A stretch of 64,000 nt of DNA. Origin: an uncultured Acetobacteraceae bacterium. GTDB taxonomy: Bacteria > Pseudomonadota > Alphaproteobacteria > Acetobacterales > Acetobacteraceae. This document shows, piece by piece, positions 42,217-51,055 of this stretch (the first letter of the stretch is position 1; each line of letters begins with the position of its first letter). The stretch spans positions 43,686 through 107,685 of the forward strand of contig CAIRCM010000211.1 of assembly GCA_903877125.1 (NCBI GenBank). Reading direction: 5' to 3'. The position numbers and the translations under genes are program-made. The notes under the pieces are model-generated. The model saw only the letters and a list, made by a program, of their open reading frames with translations. It did no database searches and was not told where the DNA came from.

Positions 42217-43507
42217 GTGCCAAGGCGATCAGCTTTTCCGCCGCATCGTGCGGCAGACGACGGGACAGACAGTCGCGGACTTTCACCAGATGGTCTTCGG
42301 CCGAGATCGGCGGCGTGCCCCAGATCCCTTTCGGCCCGTTGCACCGTGTGTGCAGCTTCGTGCCGTCCTGCATTTCCACATCGGCTTCGATCCACATCTG
42401 GTCGAACCGGGCGGGGATTTCGCGGGTCATGTTCATTTCGATTTTGTCGAGCAGTGCCGCCATGTCGGGCTTTTCGACTTCTTCGTCGGTGAAGGTGTCG
42501 ATCTTGACCTCACCGCGCAGGAGGCCGCTGGCGAAAGTATATTGCAGGCTGAATTTGCCGGCCAGGCCCGTGTCAGGGTGTGGGCGATTCACATAGGGCA
42601 TGACGGGGGTTTTCAGTGCCACGCTTTTGATCTGCGCGGGATCGGGAATTTTCGGCCGGAGTTGCAACCCGGCGGTGATCGCGAAATGGGTGCCGAACTG
42701 GCTCGGGAACATTTTCACCGCATAGCCCGGCGTGACGATACGCCAGGGCGCCCCGAAATTCAGCAGATCGCGCGGTTCGAACGTGTCGCCGAACATCATC
42801 TTGCCGTAGCCGTTGAATGCCTCGAAGGGTTCTGGATTGGCGTCGAAACCATGGGCGGCGAGCATCGCGCATTCCAACCCGGCGGAAGCGGCGTTGCCGC
42901 AGTGGGTCGATTTCGTCATGGTGCCAATATTCGCCGCCATGCCGCCGCAGCGCGAGGAGGCCATGCCGAGCGCATAGGCGAGCTGCGATGGGGTCAGGCC
43001 GAGAACGTGTCCCGCGGCGACGGCCGAACCCATCGGCCCGACCAAGGCCGGCGGGTGAAAGCGGATGCTGCCGTTTTCATACAAATGCCCGGCGTGGCGA
43101 ATCCAGCCTTGCAGTTCGATGCCCTTCACCAGCGCGGTGATCACCTCACGCCCGGAGACATCGCGCGTTTCCGCCAGGGCGAGGATCGCCGGCAAGGTTG
43201 TGGACAGCGCATGGTTCGACGGTGTCCACATCGGTTCGAAGTCGAGCACATGCATCGACGCCCCGTTCAGCGCCGCGGCCAGCGTCGGCGCGGTGCGGAA
43301 CCCGTGGCCGATCGCGGTGCAGTCGCCGCGCGCGCCGAACCCCCGGTAGTGTTCGCCGAGGATTTGCATGGCTTCCTCCTCGGTCCCGGCGAGGGCGATG
43401 GAAATCCCGTCGAGCACCAGCCGGCGCGCCGCGGCGATCGCCTCGGGGGTTAGAGAGTCCCAGGTTTGGTTGACGATTTTCTCGCAGAGTTCGGCGGTAA
43501 CGGTCAT
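42158..43507 (-). CDS. MmgE/PrpD family protein (paralogue 2)
   Basis: A 449-residue MmgE/PrpD protein of a different branch from paralogue 1. It shows ALNGASMHVLDFEPMWTPSN (near 79-98), NIGTMTKSTHCGNAASAGLE and VKMFPSQFGTHFAITAGLQL. The usual DYDD of the active site reads DFEP here and in paralogue 3, so the chemistry may differ. It starts at ATG 43507, overlapping the stop of paralogue 3 by four bases, so both proteins are made together, perhaps as a heteromer. Confidence 0.85.
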   Translation of the reverse strand: MTVTAELCEKIVNQTWDSLTPEAIAAARRLVLDGISIALAGTEEEAMQILGEHYRGFGARGDCTAIGHGFRTAPTLAAALNGASMHVLDFEPMWTPSNHALSTTLPAILALAETRDVSGREVITALVKGIELQGWIRHAGHLYENGSIRFHPPALVGPMGSAVAAGHVLGLTPSQLAYALGMASSRCGGMAANIGTMTKSTHCGNAASAGLECAMLAAHGFDANPEPFEAFNGYGKMMFGDTFEPRDLLNFGAPWRIVTPGYAVKMFPSQFGTHFAITAGLQLRPKIPDPAQIKSVALKTPVMPYVNRPHPDTGLAGKFSLQYTFASGLLRGEVKIDTFTDEEVEKPDMAALLDKIEMNMTREIPARFDQMWIEADVEMQDGTKLHTRCNGPKGIWGTPPISAEDHLVKVRDCLSRRLPHDAAEKLIALALRVDELDAAGVREMVSLAH

Positions 43508-44859
43508 TTCACGAGTTCCATCATTTCGGCGACCTCGGCCGGCGTCAGCGTATCGATCCGCGATCCCAACGCGATCGTTTTTTCCACCGCTTCGGCGGCA
43601 AGCGTTGTTCCCAGGCAATCGCGCACCTTCACCAGATGATCGGCCTCGGAAATCGGCGGCTGGCCCCACATGCCGCGCGGGCCGTCGCAACGGGTTTCCA
43701 GCGCGGTGCCGTCGTTCAGTTCGATCCGAAGCCGCACATGCATCGTTTCAAAACGCGCGGGGATCGACTTGTCCATTTCCAGGGTGATTTTCCCGAGCAG
43801 AGATTGCATTTCGGGGCGGTGCAGCTTTTCCTCGGTGAAGGTGTGGATGCCCACGTGGCCGTCCAGCAGCCCGCTCGCCATGGTGTATTGCAGGCTGAAT
43901 TTCCCCGACAGGCCGGTTTCGGGGAACGGACGGTTGACATAGGGCATGACCGGGCCGGTCAGGGTGATGGCCTTGATCGATCCGATGTCGGCGACGCGCT
44001 TGTGCAACTCCAGCCCCGCGGTGATGGCGAAATGGGTGCCGAACTGGCTGGGGAACATTTTGATGGCGTAGCTGGGGCTGGCAACCCGCCATGCCCCGGT
44101 GCCGTAACCCATCATCTCCTGTGGCTTGAACGTGCCGCGGTAGAAGGAGTTCGCGTAGCCCAACGGGGATTCGAATGTTTCGGTATCGCCGGTGAATCCG
44201 GCTTCCGCCAGCAGCGCCGATTCCAGGCCCATCGCCGCCGCCTGTCCGCAATGCGCCGATTTGGTCATGGTGCCCACATTGCCGAACAGCGAGCCCGCGC
44301 GGGAGCCTGCGATGCCGAACGCGTTGGCCATGCGGAGGGGATCAAGCTTCAGCAGATGCGATGCCACGACCACCGCGCCCATCGGGCCGACCAGCCCTGG
44401 CGGGTGGAATTGGAGCACGTCCGGCGTGTACTGGCCCGATGCCTCCCGCAGCCAGCCCTGGATTTCCAGACCTTTTACCAGTGCCGCCAATACCTCCCGG
44501 CCCTCCAGCCCGCGCGCTTCGGCCAGGGCCAGGGCGACCGGCAGGGTCACGGACAAGGCGTGCGTCGCTGGGCTCCACATCGGTTCGAAGTCGAGCACAT
44601 GCATCGCCGCACCGTTGATCGCGGCGGCGCGCACCGGGTCGGTGCGGAAGCCGCAGCCGATGGCGGTTGCAACGGGGTTGCCGCCGAGTTCCTTCATGAC
44701 CCGAGCCATGGTGGGGATCGCGTCTTCCTCCGACACGCCTGCCACGCCGACGGCAAGTCCATCCAGCACCAGCCGGCGTGCGGCGGCCAAGGCGGGTTCG
44801 GGGATGTCGGCATATCCCAGCTGCGCGATGCGCGCGCACAGATCGGCGGTAAGGCCCAT
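43504..44859 (-). CDS. MmgE/PrpD family protein (paralogue 3)
   Basis: A 451-residue MmgE/PrpD protein, a close tandem duplicate of paralogue 2. It shows AINGAAMHVLDFEPMWSPAT, NVGTMTKSAHCGQAAAMGLE, IKMFPSQFGTHFAITAGLEL and MPYVNRPFPETGLSGKFSLQ. Like paralogue 2 it has DFEP where paralogues 1 and 4 have DYDD. ATG 44859 follows AAGGAG by ten bases. It lies 14 bp after the ABC ATPase gene, so the transporter and the two enzymes likely form one operon. Confidence 0.87.
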   Translation of the reverse strand: MGLTADLCARIAQLGYADIPEPALAAARRLVLDGLAVGVAGVSEEDAIPTMARVMKELGGNPVATAIGCGFRTDPVRAAAINGAAMHVLDFEPMWSPATHALSVTLPVALALAEARGLEGREVLAALVKGLEIQGWLREASGQYTPDVLQFHPPGLVGPMGAVVVASHLLKLDPLRMANAFGIAGSRAGSLFGNVGTMTKSAHCGQAAAMGLESALLAEAGFTGDTETFESPLGYANSFYRGTFKPQEMMGYGTGAWRVASPSYAIKMFPSQFGTHFAITAGLELHKRVADIGSIKAITLTGPVMPYVNRPFPETGLSGKFSLQYTMASGLLDGHVGIHTFTEEKLHRPEMQSLLGKITLEMDKSIPARFETMHVRLRIELNDGTALETRCDGPRGMWGQPPISEADHLVKVRDCLGTTLAAEAVEKTIALGSRIDTLTPAEVAEMMELVK

Positions 44860-44873
44860 GACGTCGAATCTCC

Positions 44874-45893
44874 TTATGTGGCCGGCAGTATGATGCAATC
44901 GGCGGCGGCGAACGAGAGGGTCACGGCCGCACCTTCGGCCACCATGACGCTGGAGAGCACACGCAGCAGCGACGGGCCGACGGCGACCAGGTATTCGTAG
45001 TGGCCGCCGAGGTACAGCCGCTGGCGGATCGTTCCGTTCAAATTATTGTCCGAGGTGCCGCCGATGAACAACCGGTCCGGCCGGATCATCGCCACGCCGT
45101 CGCCGCTGCCGGTGGCCCGCAAAACCGTACCGTCCGGAAGCGTGCCCCCGGTCACCGGCAGGAAATTCGCGGCGCCCACGACATCGGCCACGAAACTGTC
45201 GACCGGTGTGCCGTACACCTCCGCCGGTGTGCCTTGTTGGCGGATCGTCCCGCCATGCATCACCAGGATACGGTCGGACAGCGACAAGGCCTCGGCCTGA
45301 TCATGGGTCACATAGACCGTCGCGACGTTCAGCTCCCGTTGCAACTTACGGATTTCCGCTCGGGTTTGATCGCGCAGTTTGGCATCGAGGTTGGACAGCG
45401 GCTCATCGAACAGCAGCACCGCCGGTGCGTGCACGATGGCGCGCGCGACCGCGACCCGCTGCTGCTGGCCGCCCGAGAGCTGCTGCGACGACCGATCGCG
45501 AAAATCCCCCAGCCCGACCATTTCCAGCGCCCGGGTGACTCGCTGCTGGATGTCGGCAGCGGGTCGGCGGCGGATGCGCAACGGAAACGCCACGTTTTCG
45601 AATACCGTCATATGTGGCCAGATCGCGTAGGATTGGAAAACCATGCCGATATCGCGATGATAAGGCTCGACGGCGATGCCTTTCGCGGAGTCGAACACGA
45701 CCTCGCCCCCGATGCTGATGAACCCTTCCTCCGGCGTTTCCAGCCCGGCGATGCAGCGCAACGTGGTGGTCTTGCCGCAACCGCTTGGTCCCAGCAGCGA
45801 AACCAGTTCGCCCTCGGCGATTTCGAAACTCACCCGATCTATGATGGTCTTTTCGCCATAGCGCTTGACCAGATCGCGAACCACGATGCTCAT
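44874..45893 (-). CDS. ABC transporter ATP-binding protein (Fe3+/polyamine type)
   Basis: A 339-residue ATPase of the FbpC/PotA type. It has Walker A LLGPSGCGKTTTL (near 34-46), the Q-loop, signature LSGGQQQRVAVARA (near 138-151) and Walker B LLFDEPLSNLD. A C-terminal TOBE-like domain follows. It powers the adjacent fused permease (45904) and binding protein (47556). Gene order is binding protein, permease, ATPase, then two MmgE/PrpD enzymes, pointing to uptake of their substrate. Confidence 0.93.
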   Translation of the reverse strand: MSIVVRDLVKRYGEKTIIDRVSFEIAEGELVSLLGPSGCGKTTTLRCIAGLETPEEGFISIGGEVVFDSAKGIAVEPYHRDIGMVFQSYAIWPHMTVFENVAFPLRIRRRPAADIQQRVTRALEMVGLGDFRDRSSQQLSGGQQQRVAVARAIVHAPAVLLFDEPLSNLDAKLRDQTRAEIRKLQRELNVATVYVTHDQAEALSLSDRILVMHGGTIRQQGTPAEVYGTPVDSFVADVVGAANFLPVTGGTLPDGTVLRATGSGDGVAMIRPDRLFIGGTSDNNLNGTIRQRLYLGGHYEYLVAVGPSLLRVLSSVMVAEGAAVTLSFAAADCIILPAT

Positions 45894-45903
45894 GCGCGCG
45901 CTC

Positions 45904-47556
45904 CTATACCCGTAACGATGCTCGGCCCACGAAGGCCATCAGCGCGACGGTGACGATGGTGGTGACGATGGACAGCGCGCTGGCCACGCCCCAGTTCGCG
46001 TTTTCGAAAAACGCCCAGATCGAGATCGACAGCACCTGCGTCGATGCCGTGTAGATCAGCGCGGCGGCGGCGATTTCCCGGAAATAGGCGATGAACAACA
46101 GGAAGTACCCGCTTTGCAGCGCCGGCCGCAGCATCGGCAGGACGATGCGCCGGAAACTCACGATGCGACTGGCGCCCGACGCCCAGGCCGCTTCCTCCAG
46201 CACCTTGTCGAACTGCACGATCTGAGCCCCGACCGTCTCGGTGGCGTAGGGGAGGAAGCGGGCCATGTAGCAGAAGATCAACACCCAGAGCGTGCCGTAG
46301 ATCGGCAAATAGACATAGGACCAGAGAAAGCCGAGTCCGATGACGATTCCGGGTATGCCGAAGGGCAAGGATGCGAGGACGTCCAGCGCGCGATAGCCGC
46401 GCGGCTTCAGGCGGTGGGTCGAATAAGCGATCAGCACGCCCAAGGCCAGACCCAGCACCGCCCCGCCGCCGGCGACGATGATGGTGTTCCAGAACGCCCG
46501 CATCGTCCCCGGACTGTTCCAGATTTGCAGGTAGTTGCGCGTCGTATAAGCGGCCTCCAACGGGTTGGAGACGAAGAACTTGATCGCCGACGTGTAGATC
46601 AGCGCCAGCGTCGGGATGATGAACGCCATCGATACATAGAACAGTGCGATGGTGGATGCGAGCCAATGCCATTTTCCCAGGCCCAATGGGCGGACCCGAT
46701 AGCCCTTGCCGCTTACGGTCGGCGCACCCCTGCGGCCGACGATCCGGCGTTGCGCGAAAATGGTCAAGCCGGTCACCGCGCTCATGGAAAGGCCCACCGC
46801 GGCTGCCAACCCGGTGTTGGGCGGCGAAAAGCTGGTCAGTAGATACAATTCCGTGGCGAGGGTGTTCACGTGGCCGGGAATGCCGACCATCGCCGGGATG
46901 GCGAACTGCTCCACCGACAGCACGAAGCACAGCAGCAGGCTGGACAGCATCGGAAACAGCATCAACGGCACCGTCACCCGCTTGATCACCTGCCAGGGCG
47001 AGGCGCCCGACGCGTACGCGGCCTCCTCCAGGCTGGAATCCATCGAAATCAACGGGCCGCGCAGCGTGAAAAACGCAAAGGGGATAATGTGCAGCACCTG
47101 GATCCACACGATCCCAGTCACCGAGTAGACATCGAACCGGAACCAGTCGATCCCGATCCATTCATCGAGGATGTCGTTGAAAATCCCGCCGGGCGAACCC
47201 AGGATAACCCACGCCATGGCCAGGATGAAACCGGGGAAGAAGAAGCTCAGCCCGACCGAGCCCACCATGCCGCTTTTGTAGCGAAAATCGGTGCGGTAGA
47301 TCAGCCAGGCCATCGCCGCACCGCCGGCGGTGCTCAGCACGGCGGTTAACACGGAAATGACACAGGTTGTGACCAGCGTATTGCCGATCGCGGCGGTACC
47401 GAGATCGCGCCAGTTTTGCAGCGTGAGCACCGACGCCTGCCCGAACCCGCCGGTATGGAAGCTGCCATACAGCAATGAGCCCAGCGGGGTCAGAATCAGG
47501 GCGGCGGTGACCAGAAACGTCAGCGCGAAGATAAGCTGCACCGGACTCCGCGTCAT
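45904..47556 (-). CDS. ABC transporter permease, two fused domains (FbpB type)
   Basis: A 550-residue membrane protein with two copies of the inner-membrane permease fold. EAA-like cytoplasmic loops appear in each half: LEEAAYASGASPWQVIKRVT (near 171-190) and LEEAAWASGASRIVSFRRIV (near 450). This is typical of iron/thiamine/2-aminoethylphosphonate-type importers. ATG 47556 overlaps the binding-protein stop (TGATG). A frame open further upstream runs antisense to that gene and is ignored. Confidence 0.92.
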   Translation of the reverse strand: MTRSPVQLIFALTFLVTAALILTPLGSLLYGSFHTGGFGQASVLTLQNWRDLGTAAIGNTLVTTCVISVLTAVLSTAGGAAMAWLIYRTDFRYKSGMVGSVGLSFFFPGFILAMAWVILGSPGGIFNDILDEWIGIDWFRFDVYSVTGIVWIQVLHIIPFAFFTLRGPLISMDSSLEEAAYASGASPWQVIKRVTVPLMLFPMLSSLLLCFVLSVEQFAIPAMVGIPGHVNTLATELYLLTSFSPPNTGLAAAVGLSMSAVTGLTIFAQRRIVGRRGAPTVSGKGYRVRPLGLGKWHWLASTIALFYVSMAFIIPTLALIYTSAIKFFVSNPLEAAYTTRNYLQIWNSPGTMRAFWNTIIVAGGGAVLGLALGVLIAYSTHRLKPRGYRALDVLASLPFGIPGIVIGLGFLWSYVYLPIYGTLWVLIFCYMARFLPYATETVGAQIVQFDKVLEEAAWASGASRIVSFRRIVLPMLRPALQSGYFLLFIAYFREIAAAALIYTASTQVLSISIWAFFENANWGVASALSIVTTIVTVALMAFVGRASLRV

Positions 47557-48584
47557 CACTGCAATCCGAACACCGACCGCCATTCGTCGATGAAGGCCTT
47601 CTGCATGGCCGGCGTCAGCAGATCGGAGCTGAGCAGTATCTTCTGCCCGTCCACCCCGGCGACGGATTTCGGCGATCCCGCGCCTGGCCGGGTCACCGGC
47701 GATCCCGCGGTTTCCAGCAGCGCCTTCTGTCCCTGCATGGACAGCGCCCAGTTCAGAAACACCATCCCGGCTTCCGGATGCGGGCATTTCACCGGCATCA
47801 TGATGCCGGTTCCGACGGCCGGGACGCCGGAGGTCGGGAATGTCGCCCGTAGTGGCGCGCCGTCGTTGATCGCGGTGATGACTGGCGGGTCGATCACCGC
47901 GCCGATCCAGATATCGCCCCGGATGGTCGCCTGCACGACGCCCGCGCTGCCATTGAAGAATTTGACCCCATTCGCCTTCAAACGTTTGGCGACATCCTTC
48001 ATCCCCTGCTGATCCCAGACAGCGAGCATCTGCTGCACCGCGACCGACCGCCAGGGCGGGTCCATGCCGATTTTGTCTTTCCATTTCGGGTCGAAGAAAT
48101 CGGTCCACTCCTTCGGCGCGTCGGCCTCCTTGATCTTCGTCTTGCTGGACAGCAGGCAGGACCGGTTGAATTGGGTGATATAAATCTGGTCGCGGATTTT
48201 ATAGCGCGGGTCGAATGCGGCGGCCTCGGGCGGCGTCCAGGTGCGCAACCAGCCGGCATCGGACCATTTCAGCAACGTGTCGTCCCACAGCGTGATAATC
48301 AGGTCCGCCTGCGACGCCCCGGCCGGGTATTCGGTCCCAAACCGCTGCATCATCTCGGTGCTTGGCAGCCGCGTTGCCTCGACCGCGATTTCAGGGAAGG
48401 CCTTCTGGAATTCGGCGACCCACAGGTCGCCCAACGGCGGCGGGATATTGTGTTGCAGGTTCAGCTTGCCCTGCTTCTTGGCGGTGGCGGCGATCGCGGC
48501 CATGTCGGGGGCCTGGGCGAACGCCGGTTCGGCCAGCGCCGCGGCGAACGGCAATTGCAGCAGGCTGCGCCGGAGCAGTGTCAT
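47556..48584 (-). CDS. ABC transporter substrate-binding protein
   Basis: A 342-residue periplasmic binding protein of the Fe3+/polyamine class, with signal peptide MTLLRRSLLQLPFAAALAEP and mature start near FAQAPDMAAIA. Core features are YPAGASQADLIITLWDD, YKIRDQIYITQFNRS and VPAVGTGIMMPVKCPHPEAG. It lacks the close Tyr pair typical of iron binders near the C-terminus, so an organic ligand is plausible. ATG 48584 has GGGAGGGACC upstream. It is the first gene of the ABC-MmgE/PrpD operon. Confidence 0.87.
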   Translation of the reverse strand: MTLLRRSLLQLPFAAALAEPAFAQAPDMAAIAATAKKQGKLNLQHNIPPPLGDLWVAEFQKAFPEIAVEATRLPSTEMMQRFGTEYPAGASQADLIITLWDDTLLKWSDAGWLRTWTPPEAAAFDPRYKIRDQIYITQFNRSCLLSSKTKIKEADAPKEWTDFFDPKWKDKIGMDPPWRSVAVQQMLAVWDQQGMKDVAKRLKANGVKFFNGSAGVVQATIRGDIWIGAVIDPPVITAINDGAPLRATFPTSGVPAVGTGIMMPVKCPHPEAGMVFLNWALSMQGQKALLETAGSPVTRPGAGSPKSVAGVDGQKILLSSDLLTPAMQKAFIDEWRSVFGLQ

Positions 48585-48668
48585 GATGGTCCCTCCCGTT
48601 TTCTCCGCCCGCTTCTAGCAGCGACCTGCTTCGGTTTATAGTTCCCCCAACCAGGAGGATCGAACCCC

Positions 48669-50051
48669 ATGACCGACACCACCATCGCCGAAGGCCTCGC
48701 CCAACGTATCCAAAGCGTCACCTTCGACAGCCTGACGGAAGACGCGCTGCACTGGGCCAAGGTCGCCGTGCTGGACACCGTCGGTTGCACCCTCGCCGGC
48801 GCGCATGAAGACTGTGCCCGCATCGCCGCTCAGGCCGCGACCTATGGCACGACCGGAGGCGATTGCCTGATCTTCGGCACCAACCGCCGCGTCGGGCCGT
48901 TGGACGCGGCGCTGATCAACGGCACCGCCGCCCACGCGCTGGACTACGATGACTGCTCCAACACTCTCGGCGGCCATCCTTCCGCCCCCGTCGTCCCAGC
49001 CCTGTTCGCCCTGGCCGAAATGCACAAATCCTCCGGCAAGCAATTCCTCACCGCCTACGTCGCCGGGTGGGAAGCGGAAACCCGCATCGCCCGGGGCGTC
49101 AATTTCCACCATTACGAAAAAGGCTGGCATCCCACGGCCACGCTCGGCGTCTTCGGTTCGGCGGCGGGCTGTGCCCATCTGCTGGGTCTGAGTGTGGAAC
49201 AAACCGCCAAAGCACTGGCGCTGGCGGCCACGTTCTCGTCCGGCATCAAGGCCAATTTCGGCACCATGACCAAGCCGCTGCATGTCGGCCACGCCGCCCG
49301 CAACGGCATGTATGCCGCGCTGTTGGCCAAGGACGGCTTCACATCGTTCCCAGGCGCCTTCGAACACAAGCAGGGCTTCCTCAACGTCTTCAACGGTGCT
49401 GGCAACTACAACGCCGAGGCGATCCTGGCGGATTGGGCCCAGCCGTGGGATATTGTTTCGCCGGGGGTGGCAATCAAGCAGTATCCGTGCTGCGGCAGCA
49501 CCCATCCCGCGATCGATGCGATGCTGATGCTGGTGCGGGAAAATAACCTGACGCCTGAAGCGGTGGAACGGATCGATTCCTGGACGCACCCGCGTCGCCT
49601 CGCCCACACCAACCGGCCCAATCCGCAAAGCGAGCTGGATGCGAAATTCAGCGTCCAATACTGCCTTGCCCGCGGCCTGACCGACCGGCGCGTGTCGGTG
49701 GAACATTTCGAGGGCGGCAGCTACCTGGAACCGGAAGTGCAGAACGTGTTGCGCCGGGTTCACGCCGCGCCGCACCCGGATATGAAAATGGACACGTTCG
49801 AGCATTTCGGCGCCGAGGTAAAGGTCACCTTGAAGGATGGTTCCACGCTGACACAGAAAGTCCACCGTCCGCTTGGTCGTGGCCCGGAAAACCCGCTGCC
49901 GGCCGATCTGCTCGAAGCCAAATTCGCCAACTGCGCCTCCCGCGCGATGTCGGCCAATCAGGTCCCGGCTTTGTTGCAGCAGTTGCGCACGTTGGAGGTA
50001 GCAGAAACCCTGATGCCGCTGTCCGAACTCATGCAGCAAGCCGCGCGATGA
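48669..50051 (+). CDS. MmgE/PrpD family protein (paralogue 4)
   Basis: A 460-residue MmgE/PrpD protein close to paralogue 1. It shows ALINGTAAHALDYDDCSNTL (near 78-97), GVNFHHYEKGWHPTATLGVF, SGIKANFGTMTKPLHVGHAA and YPCCGSTHPAID. It begins divergently 84 bp from the ABC operon. Its stop overlaps the TRAP binding-protein start by four bases, so a TRAP-type uptake system may feed it. Candidate reactions are dehydration or epimerisation of a di- or tricarboxylate. Confidence 0.86.
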   Translation: MTDTTIAEGLAQRIQSVTFDSLTEDALHWAKVAVLDTVGCTLAGAHEDCARIAAQAATYGTTGGDCLIFGTNRRVGPLDAALINGTAAHALDYDDCSNTLGGHPSAPVVPALFALAEMHKSSGKQFLTAYVAGWEAETRIARGVNFHHYEKGWHPTATLGVFGSAAGCAHLLGLSVEQTAKALALAATFSSGIKANFGTMTKPLHVGHAARNGMYAALLAKDGFTSFPGAFEHKQGFLNVFNGAGNYNAEAILADWAQPWDIVSPGVAIKQYPCCGSTHPAIDAMLMLVRENNLTPEAVERIDSWTHPRRLAHTNRPNPQSELDAKFSVQYCLARGLTDRRVSVEHFEGGSYLEPEVQNVLRRVHAAPHPDMKMDTFEHFGAEVKVTLKDGSTLTQKVHRPLGRGPENPLPADLLEAKFANCASRAMSANQVPALLQQLRTLEVAETLMPLSELMQQAAR

Positions 50052-51055
50052 AGCCGACCCGCCGCCGTCTTCTGGCGACAGCGGCCGTCGCCGCGGTTGC
50101 GGTGCCGCGCTTGGCGAAGGCGGCGGCGGAGTTCGAATGGCGGCTGGGACATTCCGCGCCCGAAGGATTCCCGTTGCATAAACGTCTGGTCGAGGCCGCG
50201 AACGAGATCGACACGAAAACCGAAGGCCGCGTGCAGATTTCGATCTATCCCAATAACCAACTCGGCGGGCAGCTTGGCTTGCTGCAGCAGGTCCGGTCCG
50301 GTGGGATCCAGATGACATCGGTGACCGGACAGGCGCTTACCGGCGTCCTTGGTCAGATATTCGTGCAATCGGTTGGGTTTGCTTTCTCCGATTACACGAA
50401 GGTGTGGGCCGCGCTGGACGGCGACCTGGGCAAGGGTCTGCGCGCCCTGATCCAGGAGCGGCTGGGTATGATGCCCATGGCACGATGCTGGGATTTTGGA
50501 TTCCGACAGCTGACCACGCGCGACAGGATCGTCAAGGCGGCTGCCGATCTGGAGGGGCTTAAAATCAGGGTTCCGATCGATCCCGATTTGACCTGGTTGT
50601 TCCAATCGTTGACCGCGCTGCCGCTGGGCATGAACTTGCAGGACCTCAAACCCGCATTGGAATCGCGCGCGGTGGATGGGCAGGAAGGCGTGTTGCCGCT
50701 GGTGATGGCTGCCCGGCTTTATCAACTGCAATCTTATGGCGCGATCACCAATCATGTTTGGGATGGGCAATGGGTGTGCGTCAATGCGCAGGCTTGGCTG
50801 AAGCTTCCGGATCCGCTGCGACAAATCGTCGCCGCCGCGTTCGATGCGGCCGCACTGCGCCAGCGCGACGACACCGCTTCAACGGAAATGAGCGTGCGCA
50901 ATGAGCTGACGAAGTTCGGCATGACTTTCAACGCCGTGGATACCGCCAGTTTTCGTTCGCTGTTGCGCAAATCGGGCTATTACGCCAAGGCGAGCGGGCG
51001 CGTGGGCGACGATCTCTGGGCCGCGTTGGAAAAATATGCCGGGCGACTGGCTTAA
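50048..51055 (+). CDS. TRAP transporter substrate-binding protein (DctP-like)
   Basis: A 335-residue periplasmic TRAP binding protein. The N-terminus has a Tat-like signal (MKPTRRRLLATAAVAAVAVP). Family features are FEWRLGHSAPEGFPLHKRLV, ISIYPNNQLGGQLGLLQQVR, the carboxylate-clamping Arg region LEGLKIRVPIDPDL and ALESRAVDGQEG. TRAP systems import organic acids with Na+. The membrane subunits DctQ and DctM are not in the window. It overlaps the MmgE/PrpD stop and ends four bases into the convergent dioxygenase stop. Confidence 0.88.
   Translation: MKPTRRRLLATAAVAAVAVPRLAKAAAEFEWRLGHSAPEGFPLHKRLVEAANEIDTKTEGRVQISIYPNNQLGGQLGLLQQVRSGGIQMTSVTGQALTGVLGQIFVQSVGFAFSDYTKVWAALDGDLGKGLRALIQERLGMMPMARCWDFGFRQLTTRDRIVKAAADLEGLKIRVPIDPDLTWLFQSLTALPLGMNLQDLKPALESRAVDGQEGVLPLVMAARLYQLQSYGAITNHVWDGQWVCVNAQAWLKLPDPLRQIVAAAFDAAALRQRDDTASTEMSVRNELTKFGMTFNAVDTASFRSLLRKSGYYAKASGRVGDDLWAALEKYAGRLA

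Noticed and set aside
45904..48108. A 734-codon frame extending the ABC permease
   Set aside because: The extra residues lie inside the binding-protein gene in another frame; the ATG at 47556 fits the family.
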